Shown here in pieces: positions 56,008 to 64,000 of a stretch of 64,000 nt of DNA. How positions within the stretch are numbered: position 1 is the first letter of the stretch; each line of letters starts with the position of its first letter. A program made the translations under genes and the position numbers. Location of the stretch: NCBI RefSeq assembly GCF_000696185.1, contig NZ_KK853997.1, positions 814,174-878,173 on the forward strand, in the 5' to 3' direction. The stretch is from Kitasatospora cheerisanensis KCTC 2395 (GTDB lineage Bacteria > Actinomycetota > Actinomycetes > Streptomycetales > Streptomycetaceae). A model generated the notes under the pieces. That model saw only the letters and a program-made list of their open reading frames with translations, ran no database searches and was not told the DNA's origin.

Positions 56008-59000
56008 ACGAGGACGAGGCGTTCGACCTGCTCGCCGCCCGCCTCGCCGCGGTGGAGACCGACGAGGCGGCCGTCGCCTGGTTCGGCACCGCCGAGGCGT
56101 TCGCCGCGACGGCCGTCCTCCGGGCCGGCGGCGTGCCGCCCGCCGCGGAGCTTCCGTTCGAGGTCGCCCTCGTGCTCGGCTGGAGCGACCTGTACGGGTA
56201 CGCGGCCGGCGGCGACAGCGACCCGTCGCTGCTCGGCGAGGGGCTGCTCTGCCTGCTCCTGGTCCGGCGGCACGCACCGGAGCGGATCCCGCCCGTGTTC
56301 GCCCCCGCCCTCGCCGTGGCCGCCGGCGAGCCGGTGGGCGCCGACGGGCCGGGCGTCGAACTGGCGAACACCGTCGCGCTGTCCGTGCTGGTCGCCTACC
56401 TGCGCTGGCAGCACCCCGGCGCGCCCGCCGTCGCGGCCGCGCTGCTGCGCCGGGCCGCCGACGACTGCCCGGCGGACGACCCGATGCGGGGCACGGTGCT
56501 GTCCTCCCTCGGCCTCGCGCTGGTCGACGACTGGTTCGACCGCGGCGCGCACCCGTCGCTCGCCGAGGCCGTGCGGGCCGGCCGCGCCGCCGTGGCCGCC
56601 GCCCCGGACGAACCGGGCGAACAGGCCCGCCGGCACGGCAACCTGGCCTTGGCGCTGCGCGTCCGGGCCGCCGCCGGGCCGGGCGACGGGCTCCTCGCGG
56701 AGGCCGTCGCCGAGGCCCGCACCGCGATCGGCCGCTGCCCGCCCGACGACCCCCGCGTGGCGACGTACCGGGCCGAACTCGGCGCCTGCCTGGCCCAGGC
56801 CGCCCTGTTCGAGGACGACCACGCCGTGCTGCCGGAGGCGGCCGCGGTGCTCCGCGCGGCGGTCCGCGCCGCCGACCGCGGCCTCCCCGGGCTCACCGAC
56901 CGGCTCTCGAACCTCGGCATGGTGCTGATCGCCCGGGCCGCCGTCGAGGACGAACCCGGCCTCCGGGCCGAGGGGATCGCGTTCTGCCGGCAGGCCGTCG
57001 ACGCGGCCGGCAGCACGGGTCTGCGGCTGAGGTACCTGTGCAACCTGGGCTTCGCCCTGCTCAGGTTCGGCACCGGCGACGACGCCGACGCCCTCGCCGC
57101 GGCCCTGCAGGCCGCCGAACTCGCCCCCGCCGGCAGCCCGCAGGTCGCCGCCGAAGCCCTGACACTGGCGTCCGTCGCCCTGACCAGGCGTCACCTGGCC
57201 GGCGGGCGGCCGGAAGACCTCGCGGCGGCCGTCGCCCGCGGCGCCGAGGGGCTCGACACCACCCCGCCGGAGTTCCCGGCGCTCCGCGTGGAACGGGGCT
57301 CGGCGCTCGCCGAACTGCTGTTGCTGCGGGCCGAGTCCGCCGGAGCCGACGACCCGTCGGCCGAGCCGGTCGCGCTGCTGCGCCGCCTCGTCGAGGAGCT
57401 GCCGGAGCCGTCGGCCGACCGGGCGACGGCGCTGCGCAACCTGGCCGACCACCTGCTCAGGTCCGCGGTGGACCACGGCCGCAGCGACCGGGCGGCCGGG
57501 GCGGCGGACCGCTACCGGGAGTGCCTCGCGCTGCCCTCCCCCGGCCCGCGCGTCGAGGCGGACGTGCGCTTCAAGCTGGGCACGGCCCTGCTGCTGGCCG
57601 CCCCGGACGACGAAGCCGCCTGGCGGCAGGCCGTCGCGGCGATGGACCGGGCGGTCGCCCTGCTCCCCGAGGGCGACCCGCAGCGGCTCGACCTCCAGTA
57701 CCGGCTCGGCTGCCACTGGGTGGGGCACGCCATCGACACCCGCGACCTGGCCGCCTACCGGAAGGGGCTGGCCGGGCTGAGCGCCGTGGTGACCGCCGAC
57801 GGGCCCTGCCCGGCCTCCGAGCGGGCCGAGCACCTCGCCCAACTCGGCACCGCCCTGCTGGGGTTCGCCACCCAGGGCGGCGGCGAGGAGCACGCCGGCC
57901 GGGCCGTCGAGCACCTCGAACAGGCCCTGGCGATGGCCCCCGCCGAGGGCGGCCAACGGCTGAACACCGTCCACCGGCTCGCCGACGCGCTCCACTCCTC
58001 CGCCTCGCTGCGCTCCGACACCGCCGCCCTCGACCGGGCCTTCGACCTGCTGACCGAGGCCCTCGCCGAGCCCGGCGGGTACCCCGAGGACCGGATCGAC
58101 TGCCTGGTCGCGCTCGGCGGCAACCTGCGCCTGCGCTTCCACTTCACCGGCGACCCGGCCCACCTGGAACGGTCCGTCGCCCGGCTCCGCGAGGCCGTCG
58201 CCCTGGCCGCGCCGGCCCCGCACCCCCGGGCGCTCGTCGGGCTCTCCTCCTCCCTCTGCGACCTGTACGGCTTCCGGCACGACACGGCGCTGCGCACCGA
58301 GGCCATGGACAGCGGCCGGGCCGCCCTGGCCCTGCTGCCCGAGCACGACCCGGACACCGCCTCCGTCCGGGCCGCGCTCGGCGACCTCGAATGGTCGCTG
58401 GCCGTCGAGGCCGGCTCCGAGGAGCTGATGGACGCCGCGCTCGACACCCTGAGAGCCGCTCTCGCCGCCGCGCCGGAGGGCCACGCCGACCGGCCCACGG
58501 TGCTCACCCACCTCGGCACCGCCTACCTCCACCGGGCGAGCCGGACCGGCGACCGCAGTTGGGAGATCCAGGCCGTGACCGCGTTCCGGGCCGCGCTGGA
58601 GAGCTGCGGCCCGACCGCGGCCCAGCGCCCGATGCTGCTGAACAACCTCGGCCTGGCCCTGTTCGTGCTGGCCGGGACCACCGGCGAGGACGCGCTGCAC
58701 GAGCAGGCGATCGGCCTGCTGAGCGAGGCGGCCGCGCTGCGCGGCGGCATGGCGGCGGCCCGCGAACGGGCCGCGCTGAACCTGACGCTGATGCAGTATC
58801 AGCAGGCCCGCGCGGCCGAGGACGTCCGGGCCTCGACCGCGGCCTGCCGGCGGTTCGAGGACCTGGTGCTGGAGCTCGGCTCCCCGCACCCGCTGCGGAC
58901 CACCGCCCTGACCCGCCTCGCCATCGCCGGCCTGGGCACCGCCGACCTGCTGCCCGAGCGCACCGCCCGGACGGCGCTGCGCCGGGCCGTCGCGGCCGCC

Positions 59001-60835
59001 CGGGAGGCCCTCGCCGACGACACCCAGGACGCGGACCCGATGCATCCGACGGCCCGCCGGGTGCTGGCGGTGGCCCAGCTGCGCCGGGCCCGGCTCGGCG
59101 AGCAGGTCGACCTGGCGGAGGCGCTCCGGCTGAGCCGGCACAACGCCGAGGACCCGACCCTTCCGCCGCACACCCGCCTGGAGGCGGCCCGGCTGTGGGG
59201 CACCATCGCCGCGCACGCGGACCGGGCCGCGGAGGCGCTGAAGGGCTTCGCGCGGGCGGTCGAGCTGCTGCCGCAGGTGGCGCCCCGCCACCTCACCCGG
59301 CTCGACCAGGAGGACCGGCTCAGTTCCGGCCGCGGGCTGGCGAGTTCGGCGGCGGCGTTCGCGATCCGGGCCGGCGACCCCGAGCGGGCGCTCGCGCTGC
59401 TCGAACAGGGCCGGGGCGTGCTGCTGGCGCAGGGGCTGGAGAACCACGGCGACCTGTCCCGGCTGCGTGCCCTCGACCCGGCGCGCGCCGCGGAGTTCGA
59501 GCGGATCCGGGACCGGCTGAGTCGCGAACACCCGCTCGCGCGGCAGTTCGCGGGCACGGAACTGCCCGACGCGTTCTTCGTCCGCAGCTCCGGCGACCCG
59601 TCCGGAGCGGCGGCCGCGCTGCGCGAGACCGAGGAGCTCCACGCGCTGTCCCGCCGCTGGGACCGGCTGCTGGACGAGATCCGGGCGCTGCCCGAACTGG
59701 AGGACTTCCTGCGCCCGCCGTCCACCCGCCGGCTGCTGTCGGCCGCGGAGCGCGGCCCCGTGGTGGTGGTCAACGTCAGCGACTACGGCTCGCACGCGCT
59801 GATCCTGGCCGCCCCGCCCGGCGGCGCGCCGCACATCGACGTGCTGCCGCTGCCCGACCTCACCCCGAACGAACTCGCCTACGCCGTCACGGTGTTCGGC
59901 GAGCACGGCATCGACCTGGCGTACGGCGACCAGGGCGTGGCACAGGCCCGGAGGACGATGCGCGCGCTCGGCCTCGTCCTGGAGTGGCTGTGGAACAGCG
60001 TGACCGGGCCCGTGCTGGACCGGCTGCGGCTGCGCGGCACGCCGCTGGACGGGGAGGATTGGCCGCGCCTGTGGTGGTGCCCCACCGGCCGGCTCGCGTC
60101 GCTGCCGCTGCACGCGGCGGGCAAGGGCCAGGACTTTCCCGGCACTTGGGTGATGGACCGGGTGGTCTCCTCGTACACGCCGACGGTGCGGTCGCTGCTG
60201 CGCGCCCGCCGCCGGAGCACCGCCCCGGGTCGCCGCGACCGGCGCCCGCCCCGCTGGTGGTCTCGCTCGCCCGGACGCCCGGCGGCCCGCCGCTGCCCGG
60301 CGCCGGCCCCGAGGCCGACGCGGTGGCCGAACTGTTCCCCGGCGGGCTGCGGCTGGACGGCGAGCGGGCGCGGGTGGCGGAGGTGCTCCGGGCGCTGGAG
60401 CGGCACTCCTGGGCGCACTTCAGCTGTCACGGCGTCAGCGACCCGAGCAGCCCCTCGAACAGCGGGCTGATCCTGCACGACGGCCGGCTCAGCGCCTTCG
60501 ACCTGTCCGCGCGCCGCCCGGTGGACGCCGAACTCGCCTTCCTGTCGGCCTGTTCGACCTCCCGGGGCGGCGTCGACCTGCCGGACGAGGCGGTGCACCT
60601 GGCGCCGTCGTTCCAGCTGGCCGGGTTCACCCACGTCATCGGCACGCTGTGGACGGTGTCCGACCGGATCGCCCGCCGACTCACCGAGGGCTTCTACGCC
60701 GCGCTGCGCGAGGACGCCGACCTGGGCCGGCCGTTCGATCCGGCGCTGGCCCTGCACCACCCCGTCCGGGAGCTGCGCGAGGAGTTGCTGCCCGCGCCGC
60801 ACCTGTGGGCGGCGCACGTCCACATCGGGCCGTGA
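56004..60835 (+). CDS. Giant TPR-repeat CHAT-domain protease (single-base frameshift)
   Basis: About 1,610 residues from GTG at 56004, overlapping the upstream stop by four bases. Residues ~130-1230 are a long TPR-like array (repeated LSNLGMVLIARA, RTVLTHLGTAYLHRA type units). The C-terminal CHAT domain begins near residue 1250 (GPVVVVNVSDYGSHALILAA). Catalytic His is in AHFSCHG (residue ~1476) and Cys in FLSACSTSRGG (residue ~1517), both intact. The end, FTHVIGTLWTVSDRIARRLT, is typical CHAT. The frame changes near 60220 (RARRRSTAPG to APAPLVVSLA), where one base is missing. CHAT proteases are caspase-like; partners usually regulate them. Here the partner is the beta-helix AAA+ protein. Confidence 0.88.
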
Positions 60836-60847
60836 GCCGACGCTCCG

Positions 60848-61063
60848 TCAGGGAGTTTCGCCCGCACCGTCGTTCTCCGGCGGGACGGCCTGCTCGGACT
60901 CGGCCGGCGAGGTGCCCGAGGAGCCCTCCGGGCCGGTGTCGGGCTCGGCCGCGCCGCCGGAGATCCGGAAGATCCGCCGGTCGCGGTTCTCCTCGACCAC
61001 GCTCTCCACCGACCGGCCGTCACGCCTGCGCCGGCGCGGTCCCTTCGTCCCGTCCGCTGCCAT
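60848..61063 (-). CDS. Small charged protein, unknown
   Basis: 71 residues starting ATG 61063 (MAADGTKGPRRRRRDGRS) with a basic N-terminal block, an acidic middle (VESVVEENRDRRIFRI) and a disordered acidic Ser/Glu/Pro tail. It overlaps the end of the following upstream membrane gene by 44 bp and faces the end of the CHAT gene, 12 bp away. It could be a substrate, inhibitor or adaptor of the CHAT protease; nothing in the sequence proves this. Confidence 0.55.
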   Translation of the reverse strand: MAADGTKGPRRRRRDGRSVESVVEENRDRRIFRISGGAAEPDTGPEGSSGTSPAESEQAVPPENDGAGETP

Positions 61064-61724
61064 CGCCCTGCTCCCTCCGTGCTTCCGGTACCGCTGCCCG
61101 CGCCGGCTCCGGCGGCGCCACCAGCTCCAGCACCTCGATCTCACTGCCCTTGACGTACACCCCGGCGGTGCCCGCGACGCGGCCGAGGAAGGTCCCGTCG
61201 CCGCTCAGCCGCCACTGCGACTCCAGGTAGACGTCCTGCGGCTGCGGGAAGGCGGAGACCGCCGACCGCGGGCCGAGCCAACCGCCCACCCAGCGGCCGC
61301 CCTTGAGCCGGATCCGGACGAAGCAGGGCTCCCGGTCGGCGAACAGGAAGTCCCAGGCCGTCGGCGTCGGCTCGTAGTGCGCCCGCTCGCGGCGCCGGTG
61401 CAGCGCCGACGCGGCCCAGGCCGCGGCCGACGGCACCAGCACGACCAGCAGCAGCACCGCGAGCCCCGCCTGCCGGGGGTGCCGCAGCACCCCGGCCAGC
61501 GGGCCGCCGTCGCCGGTCAGCAGCCGGGCCAGCCAGGGGCCGGCCGCGACGGCGTACAGGGCGTCCAGCAGGCCGCTGATCGCGACGGACCGCAGGAACC
61601 GGTTCTGCGGCTCCTGTTCGGAGGCGTGCGGCCCGCGCAGGCGGTCGGCGACGGCCTGGTAGAAGATACCGGGCAGCACCATGGCCACCAGGACGGCCAG
61701 TTGCTGGACCGTGCTCGGAAGCAC
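61020..61724 (-). CDS. DUF6338-like membrane protein
   Basis: 234 residues from GTG at 61724 (GGGGAGGGG at suitable distance; GTG at 61730 is possible). N-terminal TM (QQLAVLVAMVLPGIFYQAV), a second TM pair (about 80-115, AVLLLVVLVPSAAAWAASAL) and a cytoplasmic beta-barrel-like part (WDFLFADREPCFVRIRLKGG, WVGGWLGPRS), ending in a Glu/Arg-rich tail. The DUF6338 family (LPG.FYQAV, R/LLRG and FxR.RLKGGxWVGG) fits. Such proteins have an unknown role; some occur in defence loci. It faces the CHAT system. Confidence 0.7.
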   Translation of the reverse strand: MLPSTVQQLAVLVAMVLPGIFYQAVADRLRGPHASEQEPQNRFLRSVAISGLLDALYAVAAGPWLARLLTGDGGPLAGVLRHPRQAGLAVLLLVVLVPSAAAWAASALHRRRERAHYEPTPTAWDFLFADREPCFVRIRLKGGRWVGGWLGPRSAVSAFPQPQDVYLESQWRLSGDGTFLGRVAGTAGVYVKGSEIEVLELVAPPEPARAAVPEARREQGDGSGRDEGTAPAQA

Positions 61725-61844
61725 CGCCACCCCTCCCCCGGGCCCGGACCGGCCGCGTCCCTCGCGGCCCCGGCGCGCAGCCTCACCCTAATCGAGCCCG
61801 CCGCCCGCCCGGGGCGGTTCCGCCGAGTTGACGCACCGTCGGCG

Positions 61845-62813
61845 TCAACTCGCCGCGGGCTCAGCCTCGTTCTCGGCGAGCAGCTGCCGGGTGCGGCGCA
61901 CCAGCGCGTGCCGCACCTCGTCCGGGGCCAGCACCGTCAGCGGGGTCGCCAGGCCGAGCAGGTAGCCCGCCAGGCCGTCCGCGTCCGGGCCGCCGACCTC
62001 GGCGAGGGTGGCGTCCGGGCCGTCCGGGCGGAGGGTGCCGACGCTCGGCGGGACCAGGCGCAGCGCCCGGTCCATCGGCAGCGGGAGCCGGAAGGTCACG
62101 TGGACCGCGTAGTCGGCGCAGGCCAGCGCGTGCGAGACCAGCAGCGCCGGGTCGGGCGGGTCGGCCAGGTCGACGGGCCGGCCGGTGGACCGGATCCGGG
62201 CGACCCGGTCCGCCCGGAAGGTCCGCCACTGGCCGCGGGCGACGTCCCGGGCGACGAAGTACCAGCGGCGTCCGGTGCCGACCAGCCGGTACGGGTCGAC
62301 GTCGCGGACGGTGGCCCGGCCCGCCCGGTCCCGGTAGGACAGCCGGCAGCGCTCGCCGCGGCGGCAGGCGGCGGCCAGGTCGAGCAGCATGCCGGGGGCG
62401 AGGGGCGGCTCCGCCGGCCTCGGAGTGTGCGCGAGCGCGGCGTCCAGCTCGCCCATCCGGTTCGCGATCCGCGGCGGCAGCACCTGACGCAGCTTCAGCA
62501 GCGCGGACAGTGCGGCCTGATCGTCGCCGAGGACTCCGCTGAGCGCGGTCTCGCGCAGCCCGACGGCCACCGCGAGCGCCTCCTCGTCGTCCAGGATCAG
62601 CGGCGGGAGGTGCGAGCCCGCGCGCAGCCGGTAGCCGCCCCACGGGCCGGGGTCCGACTCGACGCCGTAGCCGAGTTCGCGGAGCCTGGCGACGTCCCGC
62701 CGCACGGTGCGTTCGGTGACGGCCAGCCGCTCGGCGAGTTCGCCGCAGGTCCACGACGGGCGGGTGGAGAGCAGGGAGACCAGGCGCAGCAGGCGGGCGG
62801 AGGTGCTGATCAC
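61845..62813 (-). CDS. WYL-domain DeoR-like regulator
   Basis: 322 residues from GTG at 62813 (VISTSARLLRL). HTH (LVSLLSTRPSWTCGELAERL, ERTVRRDVARLRELG), WYL core (YRDRAGRATVRDVDPYRLVG, RRWYFVARD), and a C-terminal domain with VHVTFRLPLPMDRALRLVP. It is divergent from a VOC gene with an 11-bp-arm operator between them, so it probably controls that gene and itself. It is a paralogue of the WYL regulator at 46848. Confidence 0.9.
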   Translation of the reverse strand: MISTSARLLRLVSLLSTRPSWTCGELAERLAVTERTVRRDVARLRELGYGVESDPGPWGGYRLRAGSHLPPLILDDEEALAVAVGLRETALSGVLGDDQAALSALLKLRQVLPPRIANRMGELDAALAHTPRPAEPPLAPGMLLDLAAACRRGERCRLSYRDRAGRATVRDVDPYRLVGTGRRWYFVARDVARGQWRTFRADRVARIRSTGRPVDLADPPDPALLVSHALACADYAVHVTFRLPLPMDRALRLVPPSVGTLRPDGPDATLAEVGGPDADGLAGYLLGLATPLTVLAPDEVRHALVRRTRQLLAENEAEPAAS

Positions 62814-62831
62814 GTCCCGAAGTCTGCCGCA

Positions 62832-62858
62832 CGACCAGGACAGAAGATGTCCTGGTCG
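62832..62858. promoter_or_regulatory. Operator between WYL regulator and VOC gene
   Basis: CGACCAGGACA-N5-TGTCCTGGTCG, 11-bp perfect arms, in the 63-bp divergent gap. Very likely a dimer-binding site of the WYL regulator. The core GGACA/TGTCC resembles the GGAC/GTCC of the other WYL/VOC operator. Confidence 0.8.
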
Positions 62859-62876
62859 GGTCGTAGCGTCGGCCGC

Positions 62877-63263
62877 ATGACTTCTGGAACCGCTTCCGTG
62901 CCCGCGCTCCGCTACTCGGCCGTCTCCTTCGACTGCCCGGACCCGGCCGTGCTGGGCCGCTTCTACGGCGACGCGCTCGGCCTGCCCGTCCTCTACTCCG
63001 ACGACAACTTCGTCCTGATCGGCCACCAGGGCGCGCCCGCGCTCGGGTTCAACCGGGTGGCCGACCACCGGCCGCCGAGCTGGCCGGACCAGTCCGGGGC
63101 GAAGCAGGCCCACCTGGACTTCGCCGTCGAGAACCTCGACACCGCCCAGGCCCACCTGCTCGAACTGGGCGCCGCCCTACCGGAGTTCCAGCCGTCCCCC
63201 GACCGCTGGCGGGTCCTGATCGACCCGGCCGGCCACCCCTTCTGCATCTCCACCCTGGCCTGA
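62877..63263 (+). CDS. VOC/glyoxalase-like protein
   Basis: 128 residues. ALRYSAVSFDCPDPAVLGRF (start), HLDFAVENLDTAQAHLLELG, and WRVLIDPAGHPFCI form the VOC fold. No RBS is prominent and the promoter overlaps the operator. It is divergent from the WYL regulator. The role could be detoxification or dioxygenase; no specific substrate. Confidence 0.88.
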   Translation: MTSGTASVPALRYSAVSFDCPDPAVLGRFYGDALGLPVLYSDDNFVLIGHQGAPALGFNRVADHRPPSWPDQSGAKQAHLDFAVENLDTAQAHLLELGAALPEFQPSPDRWRVLIDPAGHPFCISTLA

Positions 63264-63289
63264 ACCGACCCGCCGGGCCACGACGATGA

Positions 63290-63632
63290 CGCCCCATCGG
63301 CCCAGCAGCACACCGAGCGCACCGACAGTCAGGAGGTGGTGCACCACGCACGCACAGCCCGCCAGGGCAACGGCGCTCATCGCCAACCGGCCGGGGCACC
63401 CACCACCCGCCCGGCCGGCGACGGTCCGTGAGCCCAGCAGGGCGACGAGCGGACTGCGATCAGCCCGCCAGAGCAACGGCGGTCATCGCGAGCCCACCGG
63501 GCGCGCCAATGACGGGCCGCCAGCAGGCCGTCGCGCGCACCGGCGACCCGGCGGCGATACGCCAGGAACCCCACCAAACCCGAAACCCCCCAAGGCAACG
63601 ACGGCCGTCACCAACCCACCATCGACGGGCCG
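63290..63632 (-). repeat. Serially duplicated, decaying copies of the end of the downstream membrane gene
   Basis: Three pieces related to the last 40 codons of the gene ending at 63633 lie in a row. One at about 63265-63401 reads GRLAMSAVALAGC and VGALGVLL. One at about 63460-63510 reads GGLAMTAVALAG. A more decayed one at about 63560-63630 reads LVTAVVALGGFGFGG. Each aligns to GRLAMTAVALAGCAF in the parent. There is no gene in this 370-bp stretch; it is sequence debris. Confidence 0.65.
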
Positions 63633-64000
63633 TCAGGCCAGCAACGCGCCGAGCGGGCCGGCGATCAGGTGGTAGTGCGCCAGGAATGCCGTGAAGGCAC
63701 AACCCGCCAGGGCGACGGCGGTCATCGCGAGTCGGCCGGGCAGTTGCCACCAGTGGCGCAGCCAGCCGGCCGCTGCGCCTGCGGTGACGGCCAGGGCGAG
63801 TGGCGGGAACGCCGCGCCCCACCAGGTGGGGGCGAGGGCCAGCGGGGTGCCCAGCGGGACGGCCTCCATCATGGCGTTGCCGTCCGCGACCAGGGCGAGC
63901 AGCGCGGCGAGGAAGCCGGCGGCGAGCAGCCCGGCGACGGCGGCTGCCGCCCTGGCGGCCCGCGCGGGCCGCGGGTGGGCGGGGCGGCGGCGCAGCCGGC
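63633..64000 (-). CDS. C-terminal part of a membrane protein (5' end beyond the window)
   Basis: The frame runs to the window edge. It shows an Arg-rich loop (RLRRRPAHPRPARAARAA), two long TM segments (VAGLLAAGFLAALLALVADG; WWGAAFPPLALAVTAGAAAG), and a third with RLAMTAVALAGCAFTAFLAH. Stop at 63633-63635. A pattern of C-terminal TMs like this follows serine-hydrolase (beta-lactamase-like) domains in Streptomyces membrane proteins; the front is not visible, so the call is open. Confidence 0.65.
   Translation of the reverse strand, partial: RLRRRPAHPRPARAARAAAAVAGLLAAGFLAALLALVADGNAMMEAVPLGTPLALAPTWWGAAFPPLALAVTAGAAAGWLRHWWQLPGRLAMTAVALAGCAFTAFLAHYHLIAGPLGALLA

Noticed and set aside
52399..60113. 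Very long minus-strand frames opposite the beta-helix/AAA and CHAT genes
   Set aside because: Low-complexity Arg/Gly/Pro/Val text without domains; they mirror the genuine plus-strand codon bias.

Overview
The window is very GC-rich, with strong G/C at third codon positions, GTG and TTG starts, dense regulator genes and many secreted or lipid-anchored proteins. This points to an actinomycete of the Streptomyces/Kitasatospora type, in accessory rather than core chromosome. No rRNA, tRNA, CRISPR array or prophage was recognised. The only mobile-element trace is a decayed IS5-type transposase near 23 kb.

Layout. 0-4.6 kb: an operon for an MFS transporter, a GH3 beta-glucosidase and a secreted SurE-like phosphatase, divergent from a TetR regulator. 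4.6-12.6 kb: a five-gene Dpp/Opp-type ABC importer divergent from a LacI regulator with a perfect 18-bp operator, followed by a DAO-type FAD oxidoreductase. 12.7-17.7 kb: an NlpC/P60 hydrolase, a secreted phosphoesterase and a polyprenyl diphosphate synthase. 18-21.4 kb: a MarR-controlled NAD(P)-binding/membrane gene pair and a GH1 beta-glucosidase. 21.8-28 kb: a secretome island with GH54 arabinofuranosidase, a probable OAA-type lectin, a ricin-type lectin, a small secreted protein, gene fragments and the IS remnant. 28-37.9 kb: a membrane-bound XRE regulator, an aromatic amino acid hydroxylase, a lipoprotein, a MerR(TipA-like)-glycosyltransferase operon, a Na/Pi transporter, DoxX and a flavohaemoglobin. 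38.4-41.6 kb: a stand-alone cytochrome oxidase subunit I, a membrane protein and an S30EA-type ribosome-associated protein. 41.6-44.6 kb: two unrecognised genes and a tandem pair of tiny secreted proteins. 44.8-52.4 kb: CorA, a first WYL-regulator/VOC pair, a GNAT-like protein and an MFS exporter with a divergent XRE regulator. 52.5-61.7 kb: the most unusual locus, a membrane-anchored PH-like/beta-helix/AAA+ protein translationally coupled to a giant TPR-CHAT protease, with two small genes facing it. 61.8-64 kb: a second WYL/VOC pair with an 11-bp-arm operator, then the end of a membrane protein followed by serially duplicated, decaying copies of its own 3' end.

The genes suggest a saprophyte's toolkit: plant-glycan degradation, uptake under LacI/TetR/CRP-type control, drug efflux or inactivation modules, and low-oxygen/NO or dormancy functions (flavohaemoglobin, extra CtaD, S30EA). 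The CHAT locus could be a regulated-proteolysis or defence system.

Data-quality point: at least nine otherwise healthy genes need exactly one missing base restored, usually in a G or C run, to read through. The pattern looks like residual homopolymer deletions in the assembly rather than true pseudogenes. Affected genes are listed at full reconstructed extent.
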